Part shown: one piece after another, positions 1 to 7,803 of the stretch
Layout: every line of letters begins with the position of its first letter
Numbering within the stretch: position 1 is the first letter of the stretch
NCBI RefSeq assembly: GCF_010365055.1
Contig: NZ_JAAFHA010000037.1
Location: 1-35,656, forward strand
Reading direction: 5' to 3'
Length of the DNA stretch: 35,656 nucleotides
DNA from: Rhodoferax sp.
GTDB taxonomy: Bacteria; Pseudomonadota; Gammaproteobacteria; Burkholderiales; Burkholderiaceae_C
Translations under genes and position numbers: made by a program
Notes under the pieces: generated by a model
Told to the model about the DNA's origin: nothing
Database searches by the model: none
Seen by the model: the letters and a program-made list of their open reading frames with translations, nothing else

Positions 1-76
1 ATCAGTGAATCAGTGAATCAGTGAATCAGTGAATCAGTGAATCAGTGAATCAGTGAATCAGTGAATCAGTGAATCA
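1..76. repeat. 8-bp tandem repeat (ATCAGTGA)n
   Basis: The first 76 bases are about 9.5 uninterrupted identical copies of ATCAGTGA. The array is cut by the window start, so its full length is unknown. It lies about 36 bp beyond the stop codon of the RNR-like gene. Perfect identity suggests recent expansion by slippage and likely length variation between strains. An assembly error in copy number is also possible. Confidence 0.95.
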
Positions 77-111
77 TAGAAACTTCGCAGCCCCAAAATC
101 AGCCAACCATC

Positions 112-1875
112 TCAAAGCGGCCGCAGGTGCCCCTCGCGCTCAACGGCACAGCCTTTGAGCCCCAGTTCCCATGCCTGTTGCAACACCAGCCCGACATCGT
201 GCTCGGTGGCAGTCGCTGGCAGGTACACGGTTTTGGCAATGCCGCTGTCCACGTACGACTGTACCGCTGCCATCAAGTGCAACTGGTCTTCAGCGCTCAC
301 CTCGAAGGCTTGCATAAAGTGCTTCTGCCAGGGCGCATCGGGTCCGTGCAGGGCCTGGTAGTGGCGACAGGCGGCGTCCTCAACGTCAAAGAATACGGCC
401 TGGCCTTCAGCCCCGCGCACCCGTCGCATGGCCTTGAAAGCGCGCATCGGTTCAATGCCATTCGACACGTTGTTGGCCAGCAAGCTGATGGACTCGGTCG
501 GCGCCACCGCCAGCAGGTGGCTGTTGCGAATGCCATGCTGCGCGATGGCATCCTGCAGCGAGTGGTCGAGTCCCAGCACAAACGGGCTGGCACCAAATTT
601 GAGCTTGTCATACGCGGGGAACGCGCCTTTCTCCTGCGCCAACTCAACCGACGTGCGGTAGGCGGTATCGCGCACGGCGGCCATGATTTCGCGCGTCAGG
701 TCAAGGCTTGCCTTTGATCCATAACGCACGCCGAGCATGGCCAGCATGTCGGCCAGCCCGGTGACGCCCAGGCCAATGCGACGACTGGCCAGCGCGCTCT
801 TTTGCTGCGCTTTGAGGGGAAAGAGAGAGATGTCATGCACATCGTCCAGAAAGCGCGTGGCCACCGCCGCCACGGCGCGCAGGCCGCCCAGGTCGACGCT
901 GGGGTGGGCGGTGAACGGCTGCTTGACAAAGCGGCTCAGGTTGATCGACCCCAGGCTGCACGCACCCCAGGGCGGCAGCGGCACGGCCCCATCGGGGTTG
1001 GTCACGGTCAGATGCTCGTCATACCAAAGGTTATTGGCGCGGTTGATCCGGTCGATGAACAGCACGCCCGGCTCGCCGCTGGCGTGTTGGGCTTGCAACA
1101 GCTTTTCCCACAAGGCGCGCGCCGGCACACGCCGGTGCACCAGGCACAGTTGCGGCGGTCCGTCGTCGGACCATACGCGCTCGCACACTTCGCCACCGAC
1201 TGGAATCGGGTGTTCGCCCAACGGGAAAACCAGTGGCCACGGGCCGTCTTCTTGCAGCGCCTGCATGAACTCATCGTTCAACAACACCGACAGCTTGAAA
1301 TGGGACAAGGCGCCGGTGTCGAGTTTGGCGTCGATAAAAGCTTCAATATCCGGGTGATCGCAACGCAGCGTCGCCAGCATGGCGCCGCGGCGCCGGTTGC
1401 CCGTCTCCAACACCGAGTTGGCCGCCTGCCAGACGCTCATGAACGACACCGGCCCGCTGGCGACGCCACCACTCGAAAAAGCCGGCGCCAGCGCGGGACG
1501 CAGGGTGGAGAAGTCGATGCCGATAGCGCCACCGGCCTGCAAGCACTGCATCGCCTCCCGCAACGCATTGAAGATGCCCTGCACCGAGTCCTCAATCGGC
1601 CCCATGGCCAAGGCATTGAACAGGGTCACGCGGTGCGAGGTGCCCGCCCCCGCCAGGATGCGCCCGCCGGGCAGGAAGCGCCAGTCGCTCAGCATCGCCT
1701 GAAAACGCTCGCGCCAGTCGTTCTGGTGATGGGGCTCGGCGCCCGAGACGGCCAGCGCCACCCGCTCCCAGGTGTTCTCAATGGCCGGCTCCGGCACGCT
1801 GCCCGGCTCCGCCCAAAGGTAGCGCGCGCGCCATACGTGCTCTGAAATTGCGGTATCAAAGGGAGACTTGTGCAT
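112..1875 (-). CDS. Class II ribonucleotide reductase-like protein, catalytic residues lost
   Basis: A 587-residue protein with the fold signature of adenosylcobalamin-dependent ribonucleoside-diphosphate reductase: FLPGGRILAGAGT near residue 68, IGIDFSTLRP near 118, RGAMLATLRCDHPDIEAF near 165, GVLFIDRINRANNLWY, PLPPWGACSLGSINL, RRIGLGVTGLADML, PTESISLL and a C-terminal ELGLKGCAV. Active enzymes carry NCFVMG and NPCGE; here these read NALAMG and NPDGA. The first redox Cys is therefore Ala, the thiyl-radical Cys is Asp, and the catalytic Glu is Ala. The C-terminal Cys pair is also missing, as the protein stops just after the last conserved block. There is no N-terminal ATP-cone. The frame is intact with no internal stop, so this looks like a maintained but non-catalytic paralogue. 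The fold assignment is firm; function is unknown. The start at ATG 1875 has only a weak ribosome site (GGATGGA). It is preceded by a 90-bp gap after the diguanylate cyclase gene. Confidence 0.85.
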   Translation of the reverse strand: MHKSPFDTAISEHVWRARYLWAEPGSVPEPAIENTWERVALAVSGAEPHHQNDWRERFQAMLSDWRFLPGGRILAGAGTSHRVTLFNALAMGPIEDSVQGIFNALREAMQCLQAGGAIGIDFSTLRPALAPAFSSGGVASGPVSFMSVWQAANSVLETGNRRRGAMLATLRCDHPDIEAFIDAKLDTGALSHFKLSVLLNDEFMQALQEDGPWPLVFPLGEHPIPVGGEVCERVWSDDGPPQLCLVHRRVPARALWEKLLQAQHASGEPGVLFIDRINRANNLWYDEHLTVTNPDGAVPLPPWGACSLGSINLSRFVKQPFTAHPSVDLGGLRAVAAVATRFLDDVHDISLFPLKAQQKSALASRRIGLGVTGLADMLAMLGVRYGSKASLDLTREIMAAVRDTAYRTSVELAQEKGAFPAYDKLKFGASPFVLGLDHSLQDAIAQHGIRNSHLLAVAPTESISLLANNVSNGIEPMRAFKAMRRVRGAEGQAVFFDVEDAACRHYQALHGPDAPWQKHFMQAFEVSAEDQLHLMAAVQSYVDSGIAKTVYLPATATEHDVGLVLQQAWELGLKGCAVEREGHLRPL

Positions 1876-1965
1876 GATGTTCCATCCAGATTCCGAGATG
1901 GTTTTAGCGTAGCCAGCGCCTACCGGGGGCGCTTGATGATTCGCAAGGGCGTGGCCAAGAGGGCG

Positions 1966-3831
1966 CTAAGGGATGGCAGCCGGCCCTACTTCAAGACGGT
2001 CACGCCCCGCGATCTTGGCTCGGTACAGTGCGGCGTCAGCCAGGCTTAGCAACGCTGTGAACGAGGTCTCGCTCGACAAACAACCCGCACCAATGCTGAC
2101 CGTGTAGGCAATGTGTTCCCCATCGAATTGAACCGGGTGGTCGCGAACGCTTTCCACAATGCGCTGCGCCAGCGCGCATCCACCATCGAGGGGGGTGTTG
2201 GGCAACAACACCGCAAACTCCTCGCCACCAATTCGGCCGATCAGATCGGAATCGCGCAACACAGCGGCGACGGTCTGTACAAACTTCTGCAGGATCACGT
2301 CACCCGCGGCATGACCGTGCTGGTCGTTGATGGCCTTGAAATGATCCAGGTCCAGCATCAGCACCATCAGCGGCAAGGCATAGCGAATCGAGCGGGCCAC
2401 TTCCTGCTCGGCCAGATTGAAGAAGTTGCGTCGACTCAGGGCACCGGTCAGGGTGTCGATATTGGCCAGCGTCAAGCTGGCCAGTTCGGCGGTCTTGAGT
2501 TGGGTCACGTCTTCGTGGCTGATCACCAGCCGCTGCACGCTGTCGTGCACCGGCGTGACTTTCATGCTGAACCAGCGCTTGTCCAGCGGGGTGAAAAACG
2601 GCTGGGCCAGCTGGAAAAAAGGCAAGTCGCCGGCCAGGACTGCCGTGATGCCAGCCTCGGCGGCCTGCACCGTTAGCGCATCATGCTCGGTCAGGCAAGC
2701 GAGGATTTTCAGGTAGCTGGCGTCCTGGCAGCAGGGCATTGCCGCAAACCCGCTGTCCACCATATATTGTCGCCATGCCGCATTGGTTTGCAGCACCGTG
2801 CCGGTGTGATCGAGCACCGCGATATGGGCCGCCAGGGAATCAAACACCGCCTGCTGGAACCGGCTGGCGAGCAGCAGTGCTTCTGCAGTCAATTTTTGTT
2901 TGCTGATGTCGACGTGCGTGCCGATCATGCGCAAGGCCTTGCCGTCGCTGCTGCGGCTGACGACGGCGCCGCGGGAAAGCACCCATTTCCAGCTGCCGTC
3001 CTTGCATTGGCCGCGGAATTCAATGAAGGTGCTGGCAGCCCTGCCGCTCAGGCACTCTTGATGGGCGCTGATGACACGCGCCCTGTCATCGGGATGTATG
3101 CGTGACACCCAGTCATCGAGGTGATGCCCGTACTCATTTTCAGCAAAACCGTAGAGTTGCTCGAAACGCCTTGAGAAAACCTGCTCACCGGTCACCACGT
3201 TCCAGTCCCAGACACCGTCACCCGCCGCCTCCAGCGCCAGCTTCCAACGTTCCTCGCTGGCGCGCAATTGCTCCTCTGCCAGCCGGCGTTCGGTGATGTC
3301 CACCAGAATAATCTGCCAGCCCTGGGGCGGCGCCAACGCGGCCACCTTGACTTGCACATGCGACACCAGCGGCCCTTTGTTGGCAAACATCAACTCACCG
3401 CTTTGCACGTCACCAGAGCTGGTGGCTTGCTCCAGCAGGGCGTTGAAATTTGGGCGATCGGCGTCGGCCACAAAGAGCCCGAGTCGGCTGCCCAACAGAC
3501 GGGAGCGCTCGCGGCCCAACAGACTGGCCCCGGCGAGATTTAATTTGGTGATGGCCGCGGCGGCATCGAGTGAAAAAATGCCGACCGGCGCAAAATCGTT
3601 GAATTCGTTGCTCTGATTGAGCGCCGACTCGAGTTGCAGGCGGGTTGTGTTCAGGTGCTCGTTTTGCAGCTCCAGTTCAATTTGATGAATCTCGAGTTCT
3701 TCAAACAAATGCTGTGCCTCGGCCACAGTCAAAGCCTTGGCGTTGCTGGCGGTGCGGCCCAGGAAACGCTTGCGGGCAAGCTCGCGCAAGTCTTCCAGAC
3801 TGAGCGGGTTTCTACGAAATCCCATCGCCAT
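1966..3831 (-). CDS. PAS-domain diguanylate cyclase (GGEEF)
   Basis: A 621-residue soluble signalling protein. A short N-terminal helical and coiled segment (residues 1–65) is followed by three PAS-like domains (roughly 70–185, 190–315 and 325–450; the second is PAS_3-like, ending in GTHVDISKQK) and a C-terminal GGDEF domain. The active-site motif GGEEF is at 535–539. An RxxD inhibitory I-site (RDSD) lies exactly five residues before it, so product inhibition by c-di-GMP is expected. The protein should make c-di-GMP from two GTP in response to a PAS-sensed signal, perhaps redox or a small ligand; no ligand-binding residue can be identified here. There are no membrane segments. Its start overlaps the last 20 bp of the upstream CheB–CheR gene, which indicates translational coupling and a shared pathway. 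Confidence 0.92.
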   Translation of the reverse strand: MAMGFRRNPLSLEDLRELARKRFLGRTASNAKALTVAEAQHLFEELEIHQIELELQNEHLNTTRLQLESALNQSNEFNDFAPVGIFSLDAAAAITKLNLAGASLLGRERSRLLGSRLGLFVADADRPNFNALLEQATSSGDVQSGELMFANKGPLVSHVQVKVAALAPPQGWQIILVDITERRLAEEQLRASEERWKLALEAAGDGVWDWNVVTGEQVFSRRFEQLYGFAENEYGHHLDDWVSRIHPDDRARVISAHQECLSGRAASTFIEFRGQCKDGSWKWVLSRGAVVSRSSDGKALRMIGTHVDISKQKLTAEALLLASRFQQAVFDSLAAHIAVLDHTGTVLQTNAAWRQYMVDSGFAAMPCCQDASYLKILACLTEHDALTVQAAEAGITAVLAGDLPFFQLAQPFFTPLDKRWFSMKVTPVHDSVQRLVISHEDVTQLKTAELASLTLANIDTLTGALSRRNFFNLAEQEVARSIRYALPLMVLMLDLDHFKAINDQHGHAAGDVILQKFVQTVAAVLRDSDLIGRIGGEEFAVLLPNTPLDGGCALAQRIVESVRDHPVQFDGEHIAYTVSIGAGCLSSETSFTALLSLADAALYRAKIAGRDRLEVGPAAIP

Positions 3832-6445
3832 TCCCCTGTGGTTTCGAGTTGTCAGACGGCGCCGCCAGCCGCGCCTTCATGGCCTGCAACTCCGCTTCAA
3901 GCTTCTTCCTGCCGCTGATATCATAAAAAGTGATGACCAGACCGTCAATGCGGTTCTCCTGCGTGCGGTAGGGCATGATGCGCACCCTGAACCAGCGGTC
4001 ATCGGCAGCGGGAACATCCTTTTCACAGAACACCAGCGTGCGCAGCACCTCACGGGCATCGCGCGCCAGCTCGGGGTAGATCAGCTCGGAGACAATGTCG
4101 GTGATGGGGCGCCCCATGTCGCCAGGAATGAGCTTGATGATGCGGGTGGTCTGGGGCGTGAAGCGCCGCACATGCAGGGCTTCATCCAGGAACAGGGTGG
4201 CAATCTCGGTGCTGTCGAGCAGGTTCTTCATGTCATTGCTGGCACGCGCCAGGTCGGCCACCTTCGCTTGCAATTCATAGTTGACGGTTTGCAGCTCTTC
4301 GTTCATCGACTGCATCTCCTCCTTGGAGGTGGTCAACTCCTCATTGGCGGACTGCAATTCTTCATTCATCGACTGCAATTCTTCGTTGCTTGACTTCAGC
4401 TCTTCCTGCGAGGTCTGCATTTCTTCGCGCACGGACTTGGCCTCCTCGCGCGAATGCTGCAACTCCTGCTCCAGCGCTTCAACGCGGGTGGCATCAGCGG
4501 CCAAGCCGGCGCCTCGGTTGTACGCGCGACTGTGGCGGGGCTTGGGGACATCATAGAAAACAATCAGCGCCAGGCCACGCAGGGCCACCGGCTCGTGCAG
4601 CGGCTGAACGACGATGTCAACATGCTGCACGGCGGTCTCGCTGGTGACCTTGACGTTTTTGAGTGTGACCCCGGTTTTGTCACGCATCGCGCGGTGAAAG
4701 GCCTCGCTCAGCGCCTGGTCGATGCCATCACGCGCCATCGCGAACAAATTCAGGGTGGGTTTGCCGGCAGGGAGCTCCAGGTATTTGCCGGTTTTGCCGC
4801 TGAAATACAGCGTGACTCCCTGTTCGGTCACGAGCACCGCTGCGGGCGCGTACCGTTGCAGCACCAGCGTCTCGACCATGGCCTTCAGACCGGGCGTGGT
4901 CATTGAAGCGTCGGCAAGGGTCGCCGCGTTGCCCGTCCCCAGCTTGCCATGCGCCTGCACAAACGCCGCCGGAAAGCCGATCGGCAGCACCCGATCCGTG
5001 GTATCGAGGCGGCGATAAAGCCGTGACTTGCCCGGCAAAGGGGTAAATAGTTCAGTGGCGGAACCAATCGACTCGGCGCTACCCAACAGCAAGAAGCCGC
5101 CAGCACCGAGACTGTAATGAAACAGCTCCATCAGCTTCACCTGCAACTCGGCTTCCAGGTAAATCAGCAGGTTGCGGCAACTCAGCAGGTCGAGTTTGGT
5201 GAAGGGTGGATCGGCAATGAGGTTGTGCTGGGCAAAGATCACCATCTCGCGAATGTCGTTGCCGATGCGGTACCCCGCAGCATCTTCCGCAAAAAACCGG
5301 GCGAGGCGCTGTTCGGACACATCGGCGGCAATATGGCGCGGATAGACGCCGTTGCGGGCGCTGGCAATGGCGTCACGGTCCAGATCAGACGCAAAAATCT
5401 GCAGCGTGAGGTGCGACGTCGGCTTGGCTTGCTCCAGCGCCTCGCGGAAAATCATGGCCAGTGAATACGCCTCTTCACCAGTGGAACAGCCGGGCACCCA
5501 GGCGCGCAGTGCGGCACCGTCCGGGTGCATGGCCAACAACGACGGGATGACTTCGTTTTTGACCTGGTCCCACACCGCGGGATCGCGAAAGAAGCTGGTC
5601 ACCCCGATGAGCAACTCGTTGAACAGCAGCTCGGACTCATGCGGGTTCTCGCGCAGATAGCGCAGGTAGTCGCCGACGTGGGCCAGTTGATGCAGGCCCA
5701 TGCGCCGCTCCACACGCCGCGAAATGGTGGATTTCTTGTAAAACGAAAAGTCGTGTCCGGTCTGGCTGCGCAGCAAGACGATCACTTTGTCGAGAAAACC
5801 GTCATCCGCTTGATCCGCTTTAAGCCGGTTGTCGGCGTTGAGAGCGAGCTGGCTGCGCCCGGCATAGGTCATGATCTTGACCGGCAGCTCGTTGGCCGGC
5901 GCCACCACATCGGCGACGCCCGCATCCAGCGCGCTGCGCGGCATGCTGTCAAACTGGGCGCTGGCAGGGGTTTGCACAAAACAGGCGCCAGCGGCTTGCC
6001 GGATGGCGCGCAGGCCCTGGGTACCGTCCGAGCCCATGCCGGAGAGGATGACGCCGATGGCGCGTTCCTGCTGGTCATCGGCCAGTGATTTGAAAAAGAA
6101 ATCAATCGGCAGGCGCAGACCGCGCGGCTCGGGTGGCACCAGCAAGTGCAGCACGCCCTTGAGCAAGGACAGGTCGTGCCCCGGGGCAATCACGTAAACA
6201 CGATTGGCCTCGACCGGCGTCTGGTCTTGCACCTCGGCCACCGGCATCGGGGTATGGCGCTGCAGTAACTCCACCAGCATGCCTTCTCGCTTGGGATCCA
6301 GATGCTGCACGATCACATAGGCCAGCCCGCTGTTGAGCGGCACGTGCGAAAAGAATTGCTCCAGCGCCACCAGCCCCCCGGCCGAAGCGCCGATGCCAAC
6401 AACGGAAAATGGCTGCGGCATGGGCGATACCCTGTTCTTATTCAA
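3812..6445 (-). CDS. CheB–CheR–PAS fusion protein
   Basis: An 877-residue fusion. Residues ~12–190 are a CheB methylesterase domain with the catalytic Ser in GASAGG (S21), His in VQHLDP and Asp in SGMGSDG. Residues ~215–480 are a CheR methyltransferase, with TSFFRDP, the SAM loop PGCSTGEEAYSLA, the acidic ASDLDRDAI and LSCRNLLIYL. A linker leads to a long Glu-rich coiled coil (~640–745, repeated EELQSMNEEL units) and a C-terminal PAS domain (~750–860). There is no CheY-like receiver before CheB, as is usual for these fusions, so control probably comes through the coiled coil and PAS. Such proteins usually act in two-component or c-di-GMP circuits rather than classical chemotaxis. The downstream diguanylate cyclase overlaps it by 20 bp. 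The start is a TTG at 6445 behind AGGAGG, with a tight spacing of about 4 nt. An ATG at 6421 is the alternative and would begin just before the CheB domain. Confidence 0.92.
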   Translation of the reverse strand: MNKNRVSPMPQPFSVVGIGASAGGLVALEQFFSHVPLNSGLAYVIVQHLDPKREGMLVELLQRHTPMPVAEVQDQTPVEANRVYVIAPGHDLSLLKGVLHLLVPPEPRGLRLPIDFFFKSLADDQQERAIGVILSGMGSDGTQGLRAIRQAAGACFVQTPASAQFDSMPRSALDAGVADVVAPANELPVKIMTYAGRSQLALNADNRLKADQADDGFLDKVIVLLRSQTGHDFSFYKKSTISRRVERRMGLHQLAHVGDYLRYLRENPHESELLFNELLIGVTSFFRDPAVWDQVKNEVIPSLLAMHPDGAALRAWVPGCSTGEEAYSLAMIFREALEQAKPTSHLTLQIFASDLDRDAIASARNGVYPRHIAADVSEQRLARFFAEDAAGYRIGNDIREMVIFAQHNLIADPPFTKLDLLSCRNLLIYLEAELQVKLMELFHYSLGAGGFLLLGSAESIGSATELFTPLPGKSRLYRRLDTTDRVLPIGFPAAFVQAHGKLGTGNAATLADASMTTPGLKAMVETLVLQRYAPAAVLVTEQGVTLYFSGKTGKYLELPAGKPTLNLFAMARDGIDQALSEAFHRAMRDKTGVTLKNVKVTSETAVQHVDIVVQPLHEPVALRGLALIVFYDVPKPRHSRAYNRGAGLAADATRVEALEQELQHSREEAKSVREEMQTSQEELKSSNEELQSMNEELQSANEELTTSKEEMQSMNEELQTVNYELQAKVADLARASNDMKNLLDSTEIATLFLDEALHVRRFTPQTTRIIKLIPGDMGRPITDIVSELIYPELARDAREVLRTLVFCEKDVPAADDRWFRVRIMPYRTQENRIDGLVITFYDISGRKKLEAELQAMKARLAAPSDNSKPQGNGDGIS

Positions 6446-6729
6446 TCAACCTCCTGTCTACTTCTCTGCTTCTCTTAATATCCTACAGCCTTAAGCTGTA
6501 CGCAATCTTGCAACTGCAGCACAAATGGAGAAGCCTGGTCCTGCCGGCGCAGCAGCCTAAGTCTGATTGACAAGACGCAACGAGAGGAAATTTGCCTCGA
6601 CTGGCGCATTATTTGGCCGCAAGTCGATGCTGGCAATTGTCAAATGTCAAGCTGGTGTGAGTCTGCCGCGTGCTGGCGACGCCTGCAGCCACGAGCTCAA
6701 ACGACGCGCAGAAGTGCAGGCCATTTTAT
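6446..6729. other. Intergenic region with inverted repeat, upstream of CheB–CheR
   Basis: About 280 bp without a convincing gene. A perfect 6-bp inverted repeat, TACAGC-CTTAA-GCTGTA, lies at 6484–6500 about 40 bp upstream of the CheB–CheR start. On the minus strand it falls between a possible -35 (TTGCGT) and -10 (ATATTA), so it could be an operator within a promoter; this is a weak inference. A plus-strand reading frame runs from a TTG at 6567 to 6797, but it has no ribosome site and its C-terminus is encoded by a dispersed repeat, so I do not call it a gene. Confidence 0.35.
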
Positions 6730-6793
6730 GCTATATAAATAGAATCTACAAAGCTTTACGGGACGCGGGCTACAGCCTGATTTCGTCTATAAA
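6730..6793 (+). repeat. Dispersed GCTAT...GGGCTA repeat, copy 1 (intergenic)
   Basis: This copy begins GCTATAT and has CGGGCTA at element positions 37–43 and ATTT at 51–54. These are exactly the spacings of the copies at 14654, 25527 and 30775. It ends flush against the stop codon (6794–6796) of the thioesterase gene, its right end pointing at that gene's 3' end. The same orientation to the preceding gene is seen for the copy after DUF3460. It contains stops in the frame that is open in the gene-internal copies. Confidence 0.7.
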
Positions 6794-7213
6794 CTAGCTC
6801 ACCTGCTCGCGCATCCAGTCGGGCAGCGTGGTGGCCTTTTGTTTCGGAAAATCAACCCAGATGGTGGTGGCGCCACCAGCGGCGTAAATCACATCCGGCT
6901 GGTCAAGGCGCTCCATCGTGGCCCAGCTCTCAAAGGTGGTGCGGCCAGGGTCGCTCACATACATTTTCATCAACACGTCACCGGGGTATTCGAGCTGCTT
7001 GTAGAAGTTGCAGAACGCGTTAACGATCACCGGCCCCTCGCCGTGCGGGTCCGGCATGCAGCCCGCGGCGCGCATCCAGTCAATGCGGCAAGTCTCCAGG
7101 TAGCGGAAATAGGTGGTGTTGTTGACGTGGTTCATCGCGTCCATGTCGCCCCAGCGAATCGGAATGATCATCTGGTAGACCAGTTTTTTCTGTTCTGGAA
7201 TCTCGAATTTCAT
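6794..7213 (-). CDS. Acyl-CoA thioesterase, 4HBT hot-dog family
   Basis: A 139-residue single hot-dog domain of the 4-hydroxybenzoyl-CoA thioesterase/YbgC/FadM group. The family motif RWGDMDAMNHVNNTTYFRY holds the catalytic Asp and the conserved N-H-V-N. It should hydrolyse an acyl-CoA to the free acid and CoA in the cytoplasm; chain length cannot be read from sequence. The start is the ATG at 7213 preceded by GAGGACGA. The frame is open further upstream, but that part lies inside ubiC. The start overlaps the ubiC stop as ATGA, so translation is coupled. It is the last gene of the SDR–EamA–ubiC–thioesterase operon. A dispersed repeat directly abuts its stop codon. Confidence 0.88.
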   Translation of the reverse strand: MKFEIPEQKKLVYQMIIPIRWGDMDAMNHVNNTTYFRYLETCRIDWMRAAGCMPDPHGEGPVIVNAFCNFYKQLEYPGDVLMKMYVSDPGRTTFESWATMERLDQPDVIYAAGGATTIWVDFPKQKATTLPDWMREQVS

Positions 7214-7803
7214 ATCTTCGTCCTCGGTACAAGGGGTGGGCCGCGGCGTGCCATCGTGCTCGGCCAGCACCAGGGCGCGTGCGCTGCGGCAAACACTTCC
7301 ATCACCAGCAGCGGCGCCGCCGCGCGGGTAAAAACCGAGCGCCGCGCCGGCAGCGTGCGGCCGGACAGCGCCGCGCCGGTGCCGCCCAACCAGGCTTGCG
7401 CCACGTGGCGATGCAGCGGGCTGGCGGGGGGCAGCCTGGCAAATTGCAGTGGCGTGCGCGCCATGCCGTGCTGCCGGAACAGCACATCGGCCAGTGGCCG
7501 CGTGCCCAGGCCCCGGATCGAGCGCCACGGCCCCTGGGAGTGCGGGTGCGTGGTGACGCTGCGAGCAAATACCACGGCGACGTCGTCCACGCGCAGCAGC
7601 ACCTCGCGCACGTAGCCCGCCCGGCGCCGGCCCAGGCCCAGGGCCCGGGCCTCATCGGGGTGAAGTGCCTGCAGGCCCTGGCTCAGCACCTGCACGCTGA
7701 AGCGCTGTCCCGCGCCGGCCAGCCGCGCACTGAGCGAACCCGGTGCGCCCAACCAGCGCTTGCGGTTGCCGCGCTGCACATTGATATTGCGCCACGCCTT
7801 CAT
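7210..7803 (-). CDS. ubiC: Chorismate--pyruvate lyase
   Basis: A 197-residue UbiC-type protein. It should convert chorismate to 4-hydroxybenzoate and pyruvate, the first step of ubiquinone synthesis, in the cytoplasm. Supporting blocks are WLGAPGSLSARL at the N-terminus, YVREVLLRVDD (with the substrate-binding Arg), FARSVT, LGTRPLADVLF and LLVMEVF near the C-terminus (with the conserved Glu). Length is a little above the E. coli enzyme because of a basic C-terminal tail of about 25 residues after the Glu block. The ATG at 7803 overlaps the transporter stop as ATGA, and its own stop overlaps the thioesterase start the same way. UbiA is not in the window. The quinone product is also the electron acceptor of the ETF-QO encoded across the divergent promoter. 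Confidence 0.85.
   Translation of the reverse strand: MKAWRNINVQRGNRKRWLGAPGSLSARLAGAGQRFSVQVLSQGLQALHPDEARALGLGRRRAGYVREVLLRVDDVAVVFARSVTTHPHSQGPWRSIRGLGTRPLADVLFRQHGMARTPLQFARLPPASPLHRHVAQAWLGGTGAALSGRTLPARRSVFTRAAAPLLVMEVFAAAHAPWCWPSTMARRGPPLVPRTKI

Noticed and set aside
1..76. CRISPR array
   Set aside because: Units are 8 bp and contiguous with no spacers; this is a simple tandem repeat.
802..1845. Long plus-strand reading frame (347 codons) opposite the RNR-like gene
   Set aside because: It is antisense to a gene with clear family motifs; its translation is rich in Arg, His, Gln and Gly without recognisable domains, as expected of a GC-rich shadow frame.
1916..1934. AGCGCC...GGCGCT hairpin between the PAS cyclase and RNR-like genes
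   Set aside because: A 6-bp stem without a T run; could be chance in GC-rich DNA.
6567..6797. 76-codon plus frame in the gap before the thioesterase gene
   Set aside because: TTG start without ribosome site, no recognisable family, and its end is encoded by the dispersed repeat.
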